Source: Silene noctiflora
Taxonomy: Eukaryota; Streptophyta; Magnoliopsida; Caryophyllales; Caryophyllaceae
Direction: 5' to 3'
DNA length: 22,038 nucleotides
Assembly: GCA_009801015.1 (NCBI GenBank)
Contig: VHZZ01009618.1
Coordinates: 46,494-68,531 of the forward strand
The notes below the pieces were generated by a model. It had not been told where the DNA came from. It was given only the letters and a program-made list of their open reading frames with translations, and did not search any database. Position numbers and translations under genes: made by a program. Numbering within the stretch: the first letter of the stretch is position 1; each line of letters starts with the position of its first letter. Below, piece by piece: positions 1 to 10,300 of the stretch.

Positions 1-526
1 ACCAACCTACATGTGTGGATAACTGTTATGCACCTGTTCAACTTACATAACCAGAATGCTCTACTTTGGCAGACCCATCACTTGATGATATAAGTGTATT
101 ACAGTCATTAGGTTGAAAAGGCATTAACTTAATATTCAAATTGAGAGATTTAACATATATGCTTATTATGAATGCATACCAACGAACAAATACATATTAT
201 AATTTATATGCATCTTATACAAAAAGGAATCAAAATTTGCATGTCTCAAATTAAAACAAATGCATATCATTAACATAATCTCAAGATAGATTAATAAAAC
301 ATTAAAATTTTAATTTTTAAATCATAAACTGCCCAAAACTCAATCGAACCTTTCGAATTTAGCCTTAAAACACAACTAATCAAATTCGAAAAACATTACT
401 TTTTCATCAAAATCTGACACTCGGAACTAATGATAAATATTTACGAAACAATTTCAATAGATTGTGTTCTCTAATTTAATCAAATAAAATTAATCGCAAA
501 TAAATATGAATTTAAGAGTAACAACA
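1..526. other. AT-rich spacer, no gene seen
   Basis: The stretch is strongly AT-rich, and I see no open reading frame, RNA gene or clear repeat boundary in it. If the minus-strand primer-binding site at 1573-1584 belongs to a large element, this stretch could be decayed internal sequence of that element. That is inference only. Confidence 0.5.
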
Positions 527-535
527 TATATCAAA

Positions 536-942
536 GAGTAAATTAGATTTTACTCCCTTTTAAAACTATTTTTTTTTAAATTACTCCCTTTTGAATTCGT
601 TTTTTAAATTTACTCCCTTAAGTTGTATTTTTTGCTAAAATTACTCCCTTAAATTGCATTTTTTCCTAAAATTATTTCAAAACTCCAATTTAAGTTGACT
701 TATTTCCTCTATTTTTGAACTCCCCCTACATTTGTCTACATAGGTATACCTTTCAAAGTATAGATTGGCTAAGCCACAAACGTAATAAGTTTAAAACCAA
801 ACAAAATAAGTCACTTAAAGTGCAGTTTGGGAGCAATTTTAGGAAAAAAATGTAACTTAAGTGAGTAATTTTAGCAAAAAAAATTTAAAGGGAGTAATTT
901 TAAAAATTTTATTTTCAAAAGGGAATAAAATCCAATTTACTC
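536..942. mobile_element. Fold-back MITE with 9-bp TSD
   Basis: A 407-bp non-coding element is flanked by perfect 9-bp direct repeats TATATCAAA (527-535 and 943-951). Its ends are inverted: the left starts GAGTAAATTAGATTTTACTC and the right ends CCAATTTACTC. The inverted similarity runs about 130 bp inward on each side as AT-rich blocks around ACTCCCTT / AAGGGAGT. The central part is not obviously symmetric. A 9-bp duplication is typical of Mutator-like transposons, so a non-autonomous Mutator-type or fold-back element is the best reading. No transposase is present. A transcript through it could form a long hairpin. Confidence 0.75.
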
Positions 943-951
943 TATATCAAA

Positions 952-1572
952 TATATATTGAGATTTAAATTAGACTAATCAAATTAGTCAATCTAATCAA
1001 ATTAGGGTTTACTTCAAGTCAAATAAGAATTACGTATGCTAACTCATAATAACATCCTTGTAAAGTTGTAACGCGGATAACGAACTTGCAACCAATTGTC
1101 AAACTAAAACATATTAACATCAATTACATTAAAAAAAAAACTCTTATAATATCATATATTATAATTACAATTATAATTGATACTAATCATGATTAAAACC
1201 TTAAATTCTCGAAATTAAAGTCGAGAAACTAAACATGTGCACACTCGTCAAAATTAACCGACTTGTAAACATGACACAATTTGACAAAGGCAGACAAATT
1301 AATAGCAAACTCATTCAATGATTTCCACAGAGTACACAGAAGCACTATTGCCAAAGTAATTTTAAGCATATGCAGCAGGCCAAACAAAAGCACGCATCTT
1401 TAGACGAAATGTCAAGGCTTGTTTGGTTGCCCATTAAAATTATGGGATCTTAAACTTTCTAGGAAGTGTAAAAGCACGATGTTTTTTGGTTGCCAAAATT
1501 ATGGGAAGTAGAACTTCCCACATGAATCTACTTCGATTTTACACGTAATTCGATTTTTAACATTACACCGTC
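952..1572. other. AT-rich non-coding stretch, likely element interior
   Basis: No reading frame of note is seen. Two similar segments containing TTGGTTGCC followed by AAATTATGGGA lie near 1427 and 1487, and the phrase GGCTTGTTTGGTTG resembles a plant MITE end, but no matching right end was found. If the primer-binding site at 1573-1584 is real, this is the 5' internal region of a minus-strand retroelement. Confidence 0.35.
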
Positions 1573-1584
1573 GCTCTGATACCA
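1573..1584 (-). other. Primer-binding site (initiator tRNA-Met) of a minus-strand LTR element
   Basis: On the minus strand these bases read TGGTATCAGAGC, the complement of the 3' end of plant initiator tRNA-Met and the commonest primer-binding site of plant LTR retrotransposons. It follows one base after a minus-strand CCCTACA, which fits an LTR 3' end (…CA). The element therefore reads right to left, with its LTR to the right and its internal region to the left. Confidence 0.7.
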
Positions 1585-2500
1585 CTGTAGGGATTTGTCG
1601 GTACTTAAAACGATTTTAATAGACAAATCTCCAGGACCATATGCATGTTAGAAATCAGAACTAAACATAAATAAAAAGGATAATCGAATTACCTCGCAAC
1701 GGAATAAATCCGTGAGCAATAAAATCCAGCAATATAAGAAAAATAAGAACCGGATATGAATAACCCAACTGCTACAAATAACCAAGAGCGCCCAATTGTA
1801 GTGCCTCCACTAATATCCACATGTATGAATAGGAGATGCGATTTGTATGCTAGTACACAAGGGCCCGTTTAATTCAACACGAGTCCTTAAACTCATTTAA
1901 GACTCGGTCCGTAAGCGACTTCTAGCAAAATGTTACGGTTACATAGAATATATATCGGGTTACCTTAATTCGACTCTGTACATAAATCCAACACTAAATG
2001 TCCAATTAAATGGGTCTTAATCAAGTACTATGCTCATGTCGGAGATAATCGAGTTCTAGTGAGATGACTACTCACTGATCTTGTTTGTTAAGACAAAACA
2101 AATAATAAAGATTTACACTTTAGCAATTGACATGTTAGTAAATTGATTTCTATAACTAATCATGCGATTTGTAACAAATATGATGATAGTTAACTAATTA
2201 AACCTTGATTAAAGTAAAACTAAACTAAAAGATGGTAACTTTGACTACAAATAATGTAAATATTCAAAAACTAGGCAATAACTAACTAAAGAAATGAAAT
2301 TGACAAAACAAAACAAGAAATTAAAGAAAGAAATAGAAATATATCAACTCCAAGATGAAAGAAATAAACTTGCTTAAATAAATTGCTTGAATAAATGAAG
2401 AACATATGAGATTCAATTTTCTACAACCAATCCTTTCAAATTCCAATTTTTGATCTAAAATAAGGTGTCACAAGTTATGAGGCAAATAATAGGGTTTAGC

Positions 2501-2508
2501 TTTTTATA
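2501..2508 (-). promoter_or_regulatory. TATA box of the left LTR
   Basis: On the minus strand the bases read TATAAAAA inside TTTGTATAAAAAGCTAAACCC. It lies about 76 bp downstream of the last box of the phased GGGTGTA array, which makes it the likely LTR promoter. Confidence 0.5.
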
Positions 2509-2583
2509 CAAAGGGTCCAAAACACAATTACAAGGGTCAAAAACTGAACAAAGCCCAAAACACGGGTCCATCTGGTGTAACGA

Positions 2584-2795
2584 TACGTCGGCCGTCCTTG
2601 AGTTACGCCGGATGGAGCCCAGTTACGCCCATGCTTGAAAAGATACACCCACAAGGCAAAACGAGATACACCCTACGACCTTGAGTTGCACCTTGCCTCA
2701 AGTCGATACACCCAAGCTTGGACCAATACACCCATAAGAGTAACATTTTACACCCTTCGAGTTTGAGATGCGCCTTGATTGAAGTCAATGCACCC
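2584..2795 (-). repeat. Phased array of GGGTGTA-like boxes, about 20 bp pitch
   Basis: On the plus strand TACACCC-like boxes (TACGCC, TACACCC, TGCACC, TGCGCC variants) start at about 2584, 2604, 2624, 2644, 2667, 2687, 2707, 2727, 2749, 2769 and 2789. The spacings are 20, 20, 20, 23, 20, 20, 20, 22, 20 and 20 bp. The sequence between boxes differs from unit to unit. The array lies upstream, in the minus-strand sense, of a TATA box at 2508-2501. The 64-residue open frame across it is a by-product of the repeat. Confidence 0.7.
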
Positions 2796-3046
2796 ATAGG
2801 GCTTAGAAAGGCTTCAAAATGGCTTCAATTCTTCACTTCCCTTCTTGCAATTGGTTCCGGACTTTGTTCGATCTCCTTTTTCACCTAGAAATGCGTGAAA
2901 TACTACAAGAATCTAGCAGAACCGTGAGTAAAGCTCATAAATGCAAAATGATCACAGAGCAAAGGCATTTAACATGAAAATGCTTCAAAATTAGGGTCGA
3001 GTTAAAGGTTTTTGGTCAATATAATAAGGTGATAACGCAGTTATCA

Positions 3047-3317
3047 AACCCACCGTGAACAAGTACTCCAGTTTCAGAAGCACTCCTAACACGTCCCTAG
3101 CTCAATCTTTACGAGGATTTTAGTTTATAATCTAAATTTTGTTTGTTACTTGAACTGTGGACATGGTACGTCTTATTCGAGTTTTTGTGTATATAATGCA
3201 CAACGAAATAAGCTCGGACATCACTCTGTGACATAGAGGTTAATTAGGAACCACATTATAGATACAACATAACATTATTTTCATTAATTTGTTCTCAAGA
3301 CTAACCCCTTGATGACA
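3047..3317. other. 3' flank of ISA3, no other gene
   Basis: This short spacer lies between the right end of the putative LTR and the 3' end of the starch gene. Nothing except the polyadenylation signal at its edge was recognised. Confidence 0.4.
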
Positions 3318-3323
3318 TTTATT
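3318..3323 (-). terminator. Candidate polyadenylation signal of ISA3
   Basis: On the minus strand the bases read AATAAA, about 40 nt after the ISA3 stop codon at 3366-3364. It sits in an AT-rich 3' untranslated context, suitable as a plant near-upstream polyadenylation element. The cleavage site cannot be placed from sequence alone. Confidence 0.45.
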
Positions 3324-3363
3324 ATCTATACAAGTATAATAGGAGACTATTGAGACTAATAAG

Positions 3364-4352
3364 CTACACACATTGGTTATCTGGCTTTAGTAAGAGAATG
3401 ATCGAAGAATAGCTGAGCATGGGATACATATCAGAATCAAGAAAGTGTTGGTATTGCTTTGCCGCTGTTCTTCTCTCCGCAACATCATCGGACAAGAAGT
3501 CATATGGCGGAGTTTTGCCCGTGTCTACCAATGGTTCCCATGTGTATCCGGGTCGATTCGGCAAATTGATTGTGATTGGCAAATGGCTTGTGTTGAAAGC
3601 AATGTACAACTCTTCTTTCACCAAGTCTTTCTGTTAAAAGTCCAAGTTTTGGACTCGGTAAATTTACGAAAAAAAAATTCGCGTTTGATTTAAAATGGAA
3701 GTGCCAAGTGCAATAATACTCATGTCGCGGGTACTTATTGGAGTGACATCGGACTCAGCATGCAATAAAGGTGAAGTGTTGACTGTCGGCTCATCTTAAT
3801 GAAATTATCATGTGATTAACAAGGAAATGTTAACCTTGTATGGATGTGTTGATTTTATAAAGATCTAACAGTAGTTAAAGTGCGGGAATTAGGCGTACCA
3901 TAGTAAATGCAACAAAACGGCTTGCCTCTGACCAATCTGGGCACCCAGGAAGATGGCCATGCCATTGCAATCTCTCTGATGTAGGGAAGTCACTCAAACC
4001 AAGTGATTCACATTCACTGGGGGGTAAAACAGAAATGTGTATCTTAGTACCTTGTGGGGAGAAATACTTGTACCAATCAGTGATAATATCTCTCTGAATC
4101 AGTAGGACTCACCTGCGAAACTTAGTCATTAGACGGCAAAATCTGAAAAAATCAGAAGCAGCCTCGTCCTTCTTATCCCACCGAAAGTAGTTTAACTGCA
4201 GCTTAAATACAGTTAGTCGAAGGGATCTACACAGCCTTTTCCAAGTAAAATGATCAGTGAGCAGTTTTTACATAGTTATCATGACAATATGAATTGTTGT
4301 TTCCTCCTTTCGTGTGGCCGTACTCGTCCCCCATATAGATCATAGGAACACC
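3364..4352 (-). other. ISA3: ISA3 exons 15-18: barrel end and C-terminal domain
   Basis: Exon 15 (4352-4272) reads [20 protein letters not shown]. Exon 16 (4195-4113) reads [19 protein letters not shown]. Exon 17 (4016-3899) reads [20 protein letters not shown]. Exon 18 (3630-3364) encodes the C-terminal beta domain, ending [13 protein letters not shown] and eight further residues before TAG. Confidence 0.88.
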
Positions 4353-7300
4353 CTGTGAAATAGAAGTTTTTAAAAACAAATAAGAGTCCAATGTTCAAAA
4401 GCACAAGTCACCTATAGAAAGCCTCTTTTATGGACATAGCTGAGGTGGATTTCTAAGGTATTTTCAGAGAATAGTCGAATGGTTCGTATGAGTGTTTCCC
4501 GAGTGATAAGTTGGATATATAGGCTTGAGCACGAAAACAAAAGGCAGGATGAATATACAGTGCTATATTCTTCTTGAAAGAAGAAAAAAAAAATCTTTAA
4601 AGTTTGTGTATTCTTCAATTGGAACTTCTTTATGTCATCTAGTCTCTGCCTTTGTGAACAACTATACAATGTTCAGTGCTGCTTGACAGCTTCTTGGCTT
4701 TATAAAATACGTACTGGGAAAAGAGAGCTACCAAGTACCAACCCATGAGGAGAGCTAAAAAGTGAATGTAAGGTTAACAGTTTACACCAAAGCTCTTGCT
4801 ACAATGTGGGAAATGAGATGGGTTATAATAATATAAATATACCTGGGAGACCATAAGACAAAGGAAGAAATTCCGCATTTGTCGCTTCCTCAATTGCTTC
4901 ACACTAATGCTCGCAAATTCACCCTCCTGAAAAACAGCTTCTTATTTGGTTAAAACTTACAAGAACCAACAAGAGACACACGACTAGTATAGACTACCCT
5001 ACGGATTCGGATTTACAAACTCTGGCCAATCCTGATTAAAAAATTTAATGAAAGCAAATGAATTCAAGGGCCACAAGCCCACAATCACTACCTTGCAACT
5101 TTTACTATTTACTCAATTCATTTACCAATGTGTTTAGGACTTTGGGTACCAATTCATTTCAAATTCAACAAAAAGAGTGAAAATAAGTCTTCTGTAGCAC
5201 AACGCTTTAAACGATCCTAAAGGCCAGATCATGAACTGCTATCAAAAACTTTGATGTAGTATGCTATTAGGTTTCAAGCGACAAGCTCTACTAGATGGTT
5301 AAAAATTCTCTCCGTATATGTATGTCAATCCCCCAGATTTCTTTCTGTGTCCAATTGTCTACCGTCAACTTTTGTTAAGTGCTGAACTAAATATTTGGAG
5401 CTGAAATTGTGAAACTGCTTTACAGCTATCGCCAAATATTAGCTTTGTGCAACAAAAGATTTCAGATTAAGGACTGAAATCATGACATACAAATGACTTG
5501 TAATTTCAACATAACCAAGTGCTATATAGTGAGTTAAGGAAAAAAATTAACACAAGGGTTGATGCCATAAAAAGTGACAAAACTGAAGTGACGACTTTCA
5601 GGCAGATTTCATCTATTTTCATCATCTAAACAATACACTGTGCCAAAGCCTGAAAAGCCTCGCACACTTGGCAAGGTGGGGGTAGGATCTACACATCCTT
5701 ACCCATGTCTTCCAGGTGATCCAAAGTTGTGCCATGAATCACATGACCGACTGCCACTTCAAATTACCGAAAGAGCAGATATTGAAGTAAGCCATTTTTC
5801 TTGATTTCATCATATTCATCTAGTAAAATAAATATCCTAAATAAAAATATGGTCTATTCTCCCCCACCTCAGCATGATTGTAAATGGGGAAAGCATAACG
5901 CATACAGCACATACCTGCCCACAGTTCCAGCTATTATTGTGATTCTCCCCATCATTGTTGTTTTCTCCATTCGCCAAATTATGTTTTTCATTGTATGTCA
6001 CTAAGTCAGCCAAAGTGAAACCGTCATGTGCACACACAAAGTTGATACTATGCCATGGTCTCCTTCCTCCTTTCTGACAAATCAATGTCGGCATCATTAA
6101 ACTTTTCTTGAAAATTTTATAAAATGCATGCCACTTATATTGAAAATTGAACTGGTCACTTAAACTATAAGGTCAACTGATACCTGATACAAGTTTGGGC
6201 TACCACATAAGCATTCAGCAAAGGCACCAGCAAATCCATCAGTTCCTTTGATAAAGAGCCTCACCATGTCACGATACTGAGTAAATAGATATTTGGGAGT
6301 TGAATGCAATTTAGTATAGCACTATAGCATACAGTTATACTAGCCTATGTTACTTCAACTAGACTGCAAGTGACGGACAAGGAAATTTGTATGAATCTTT
6401 CATTTTTTGGCCTAAAATAGATTGTCGAATTGTCGTGTCGTGTCAAAATGTCGATATAGGAGTATAGGACACATAACAAGCAGCCGAAGTGAAGCGTTGA
6501 AACTCGAAGTGACATAGATTCTGAATAGTCAAAATACTAGGTGAAGAGTTCTACACAATCGGGCAGACAGAGTGTGACAAGAGGATAACCTTTCCATTCC
6601 ATTCAGACCAAATGCCCCAGTGAGGGAAGTCCCCAACCTGATAAAGCCCTCCACAGTCCCATGCTTCAGCAATAAGCTGACACGTGACAAAATCAAAAAA
6701 AGAAAAAGGTAGTCAATTTCATAGAGTTAACAATATGAAACTAGTAAAATTTGCAGTCAATAAAAGGGAATTAAAGCGATATTATCAACAGCCCAAGGGA
6801 TGTTCTTATCATGCGTTTATATAAGCCACAAAGTATTACGTCAAAAGTGTTTTCCTTTCTGGTTTTAAATTTGTACAAATTAATACAAATTTAAACATAT
6901 TCAATTACAGTTGAAATAATTTCACTTTCAGTCCAATAATTTCTGTGAGAAATTCAGTCCAAGAAACTTAACCGCTGCTTTATAGAGCCTGTTTAAGTGT
7001 CTTCTCAACAACACAAATACATACTTTGGTGCATGTTTGCTATATAGCGTGTTTTTTTCACGTTAGTAAGCTAAAGGAGATATTTTATTTCAATTATGAG
7101 ATCTCACTGCGATCTTTACAAAGGACAGGACAATTTAAGAAATTTGAGCATTGTAGGCATCCAAATAAGTCGTAAACAATTCTATATAACTGTTCTTAAA
7201 GGTGAGACGTCAAAGATGGTGATAGATCAGCAGAAGTCACCTTTGTCCTACATAGTATCGGATCATTGCTTATCATATCAAGCAACGGAGGGCTGCTCAA

Positions 7301-10300
7301 AGGCGTCCCTGTTGTAAGCATGTCATCATCAATTGTCGTCCCATAAACATTAGCAGCATCCCAGAGACTTGACATTAAAAAGAACAGGAAGTGAAGAAGT
7401 GCTGATGACAGTAATCAGATTATGGAATAACACATTATGAGGAAAAAAAAACCTGCTGCCTCTAGTTAGTATAGAAGCCAAATCGAAGCGAAAACCATCT
7501 ATATGCATTTCTGTGACCCAGTATCTGTTGCATCAGAGAAGAAGACTTAATTGTAATGTAGAAGACTTATATGTGTTTCTATTGCCAATGAAGTTAAAGA
7601 CTCGTCAAATTAATTGATCCAAATTATGACATAATAAAGCAAGATTCCTCACCAAACAGCTGACGCTTCTATTTATTCTTTAGTAGCAGTCATTAGATAC
7701 AATTCTCAACGCAATTTTCAGAGTGGGTTATCCGAAAACGAGCTCTCTGTCTCGTTAACGCAGCGGTAAGGATACATACATCCAACCCCCCTACCCCCAC
7801 CAACTCTAGGAGCTACCACGGCAGTGAGGAAATCTTATTGTTTTTATAAGACTTGTACGCAATACAGATAACTACCTTAAACAATCCACTATGAACTGGC
7901 GTACAACAGGATGGTTGCAATTGAAAGTGTTTCCACAACCTGAGTAATTGTAGAATTCCCCCTGCCATATTCAAATAACAACTAATGATTAAATATGCAG
8001 AAAGATTGCATATGACCCTAAAATGCAAAATATGGCTGCAAATAGAAATAGCCGCATTTAGAAAGAGATTAAAGATTAGGGACTCTCTAAGAACTTAATA
8101 TGTGAGCCGATTTAACTGGAAGATAGGAAAGCCTACTAAGCAATCGGAAACATCTAAAGATGATTTAGGCGGCTAGGCGCTCCAAATAAAATTACAGCAT
8201 ATGCAGATAGCAATCATCTGGCAGCCCATACTAGTCTAAACTTTGCATCTAGTACCGTTAAAAACACCATATTAGTCTTTATAATCCAAAATCTAGCAAC
8301 AACCCTGTGAATCCCACACAAATGCAGAGTATAGGAATGTCTACATGTATGCAGCATTGTCAGAAGCTTCCTTTATTTTTACTTTAAAGCCTTAAAAGTC
8401 TTACTGTTGAATATGAAAACAAAATGAATGTATAATAAACAGTCTAAGATTAAACAGAACCAACAAATACAGTAATTTTGACTTTTAGAAGTACAAAACA
8501 AATGACAATATGAGAAGAAATACCTTGGGTGCAAGCATGTAAAAGACACTGTTATCAATGCCTCTGAATGACAAAATTGGACCTTTCTCGTTTCCTTCAG
8601 CCGTGTGATTGAAAACTACATCCATGACCACCTATCGGCGAAGAAAGAATAAGTAGACTAACTAAGGTTACCCGAAAGAAGCGGAAAGTATGGCGACATG
8701 GCGTCTAACCTCAATACCCCTTTTATGTGCTTCTCGGACAAGAAGTTTGAACTCATTTATGGCATCACGACCACAGTTGTGTGAGCCTGATGCCGAATAT
8801 CTAATCATGGGTGAAAAAAAACTGATGGTAGAATAACCCCAAAAGTTGACCCTGTACAAAAGAACTTGTGTCATTCCAAAGTAACTTGTCAGTCCACACT
8901 CCACAGCCGCGTCCTTCAAAAAAGTTGGATGACTTCTTAAAGTAAAATGTTCAGGAGTATCGTGTGTTAGTGTATGTGGATAATGTTACCTGACATGTCA
9001 TTTTAGGCCGGAAACATGAAACTTTTCACAAAATGGCCGTGCTTGATACTATAACAATGTGTCGCGTCCAACCATTGCGGTTGAAAATAATTTTTTGAAA
9101 TTTGCGGATCCTACCTATTCAACCACCTCTAACCCGTGTGTCTATAGATCAAAATCATGTCAAACCTAACTCATATCTTACAATGTAGAATATATGATCT
9201 ATGAAAAACTGTGGGAGTAACATCCTTGTATTAGCATAGCTCATACACTTCTGAGAATATTTATACAATAAAGTAGAGAAATTACTTGTGATCCCCCATG
9301 GCAGAATTGTAGCTGTAATATTCCAGCTCATTGAACTCATGACATGGCATTAACTCTATGCAATTGATCCCAAGCTCCTGCAGAAGACAGCAGCATGACA
9401 CAGTCACACAACCACTTGACAACATATACGAATATTGTTTGTTCACAACTGAGGGGGGGAGAGATAGAGTGATTTTCTTATATCAGACTGAACACAAGGA
9501 AAAGTTGGATAAACATGCGTATTATTTTCAAAGTTGCATGAATCATTTGATAATTAAAAGGAGGGGAAAAGGTTCTGAGAAACGGCATACAAACCTGCTA
9601 CAATAGTTAATAACTAGCCATGATTAAGAGGTGTGCACACAAACTTCAGTCGTGATCAATTAAAGTACGCACCCAAATGCATTTAACAGAGAACTTAGAT
9701 AAACTCCTGAATGCTGATAAATTCCTTGCAGTGAATACCATTTTTTCAAAATATAAGAACAATTCAGGAATCAGGTTTAGAGGAAAGTACCTTCAGGTGG
9801 TCTAGTTTTTCAGTAACACCAAGGTATGTACCCGGGTACTTAGTATTGCTTGATTCGTGCCTTGTAAACCCACGGACATGCATTTCATATATTATCAGAT
9901 CTCTTTGTCGGAATTTGAGGGGTAGATCGCCTTGCCAATCAAACTGAAAGTATCAAAAGCATGCGTGACAATTTTGCACACACAAATTTAGGAAACGAAA
10001 GAACTTATAGATATTACGAATTTGAGGGATAGATCGCCTTGCCAATCAAACTGATAGTAGGATGTGACCATATGTACTGATCACTAACATCACCCCAAGT
10101 GCCCCAACCCCACTATGGTGGAGTAAGGCCAAAAGTGATCATAGATCATACGGATGACCGGTAACATAATCCAATCACGGTAACATAAATTGCATCAAGG
10201 TTCACACATTATATTGACTGCTACAGTGCTACCTTGAAATATATAAGATGCACAGAAAATTCAACTAGTGAGAAAATCTTTGAGAATGCCAAAGAATAAC

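Larger units (their letters stand above)
1586..3046 (-). mobile_element. Putative 5' LTR of a minus-strand retrotransposon
   Basis: Read on the minus strand, the stretch begins TGATAACTGCGTTATCA at 3046-3030 (a palindromic terminus) and ends CCCTACA at 1586, next to the primer-binding site, giving TG…CA ends over about 1.46 kb. A TATAAAAA box lies at 2508-2501, with an array of GGGTGTA-like boxes at about 20 bp pitch upstream of it (2795-2584). This is the expected U3 order of enhancer then TATA. The left end is well supported by the primer-binding site. The right end rests only on the palindromic TG terminus, because the duplicated target site would lie outside the window. The superfamily is not determined. 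Confidence 0.45.

Noticed and set aside
1420..1510. GGCTTGTTTGGTTG phrase as the end of a MITE
   Set aside because: No matching inverted end or target duplication was found downstream. It may be a decayed fragment but cannot be bounded.
1573..1584. Possible tRNA gene fragment
   Set aside because: Only the 12 bases complementary to the tRNA-Met 3' end are present, without any tRNA arms. The same holds at 21392-21403. Both are primer-binding sites.
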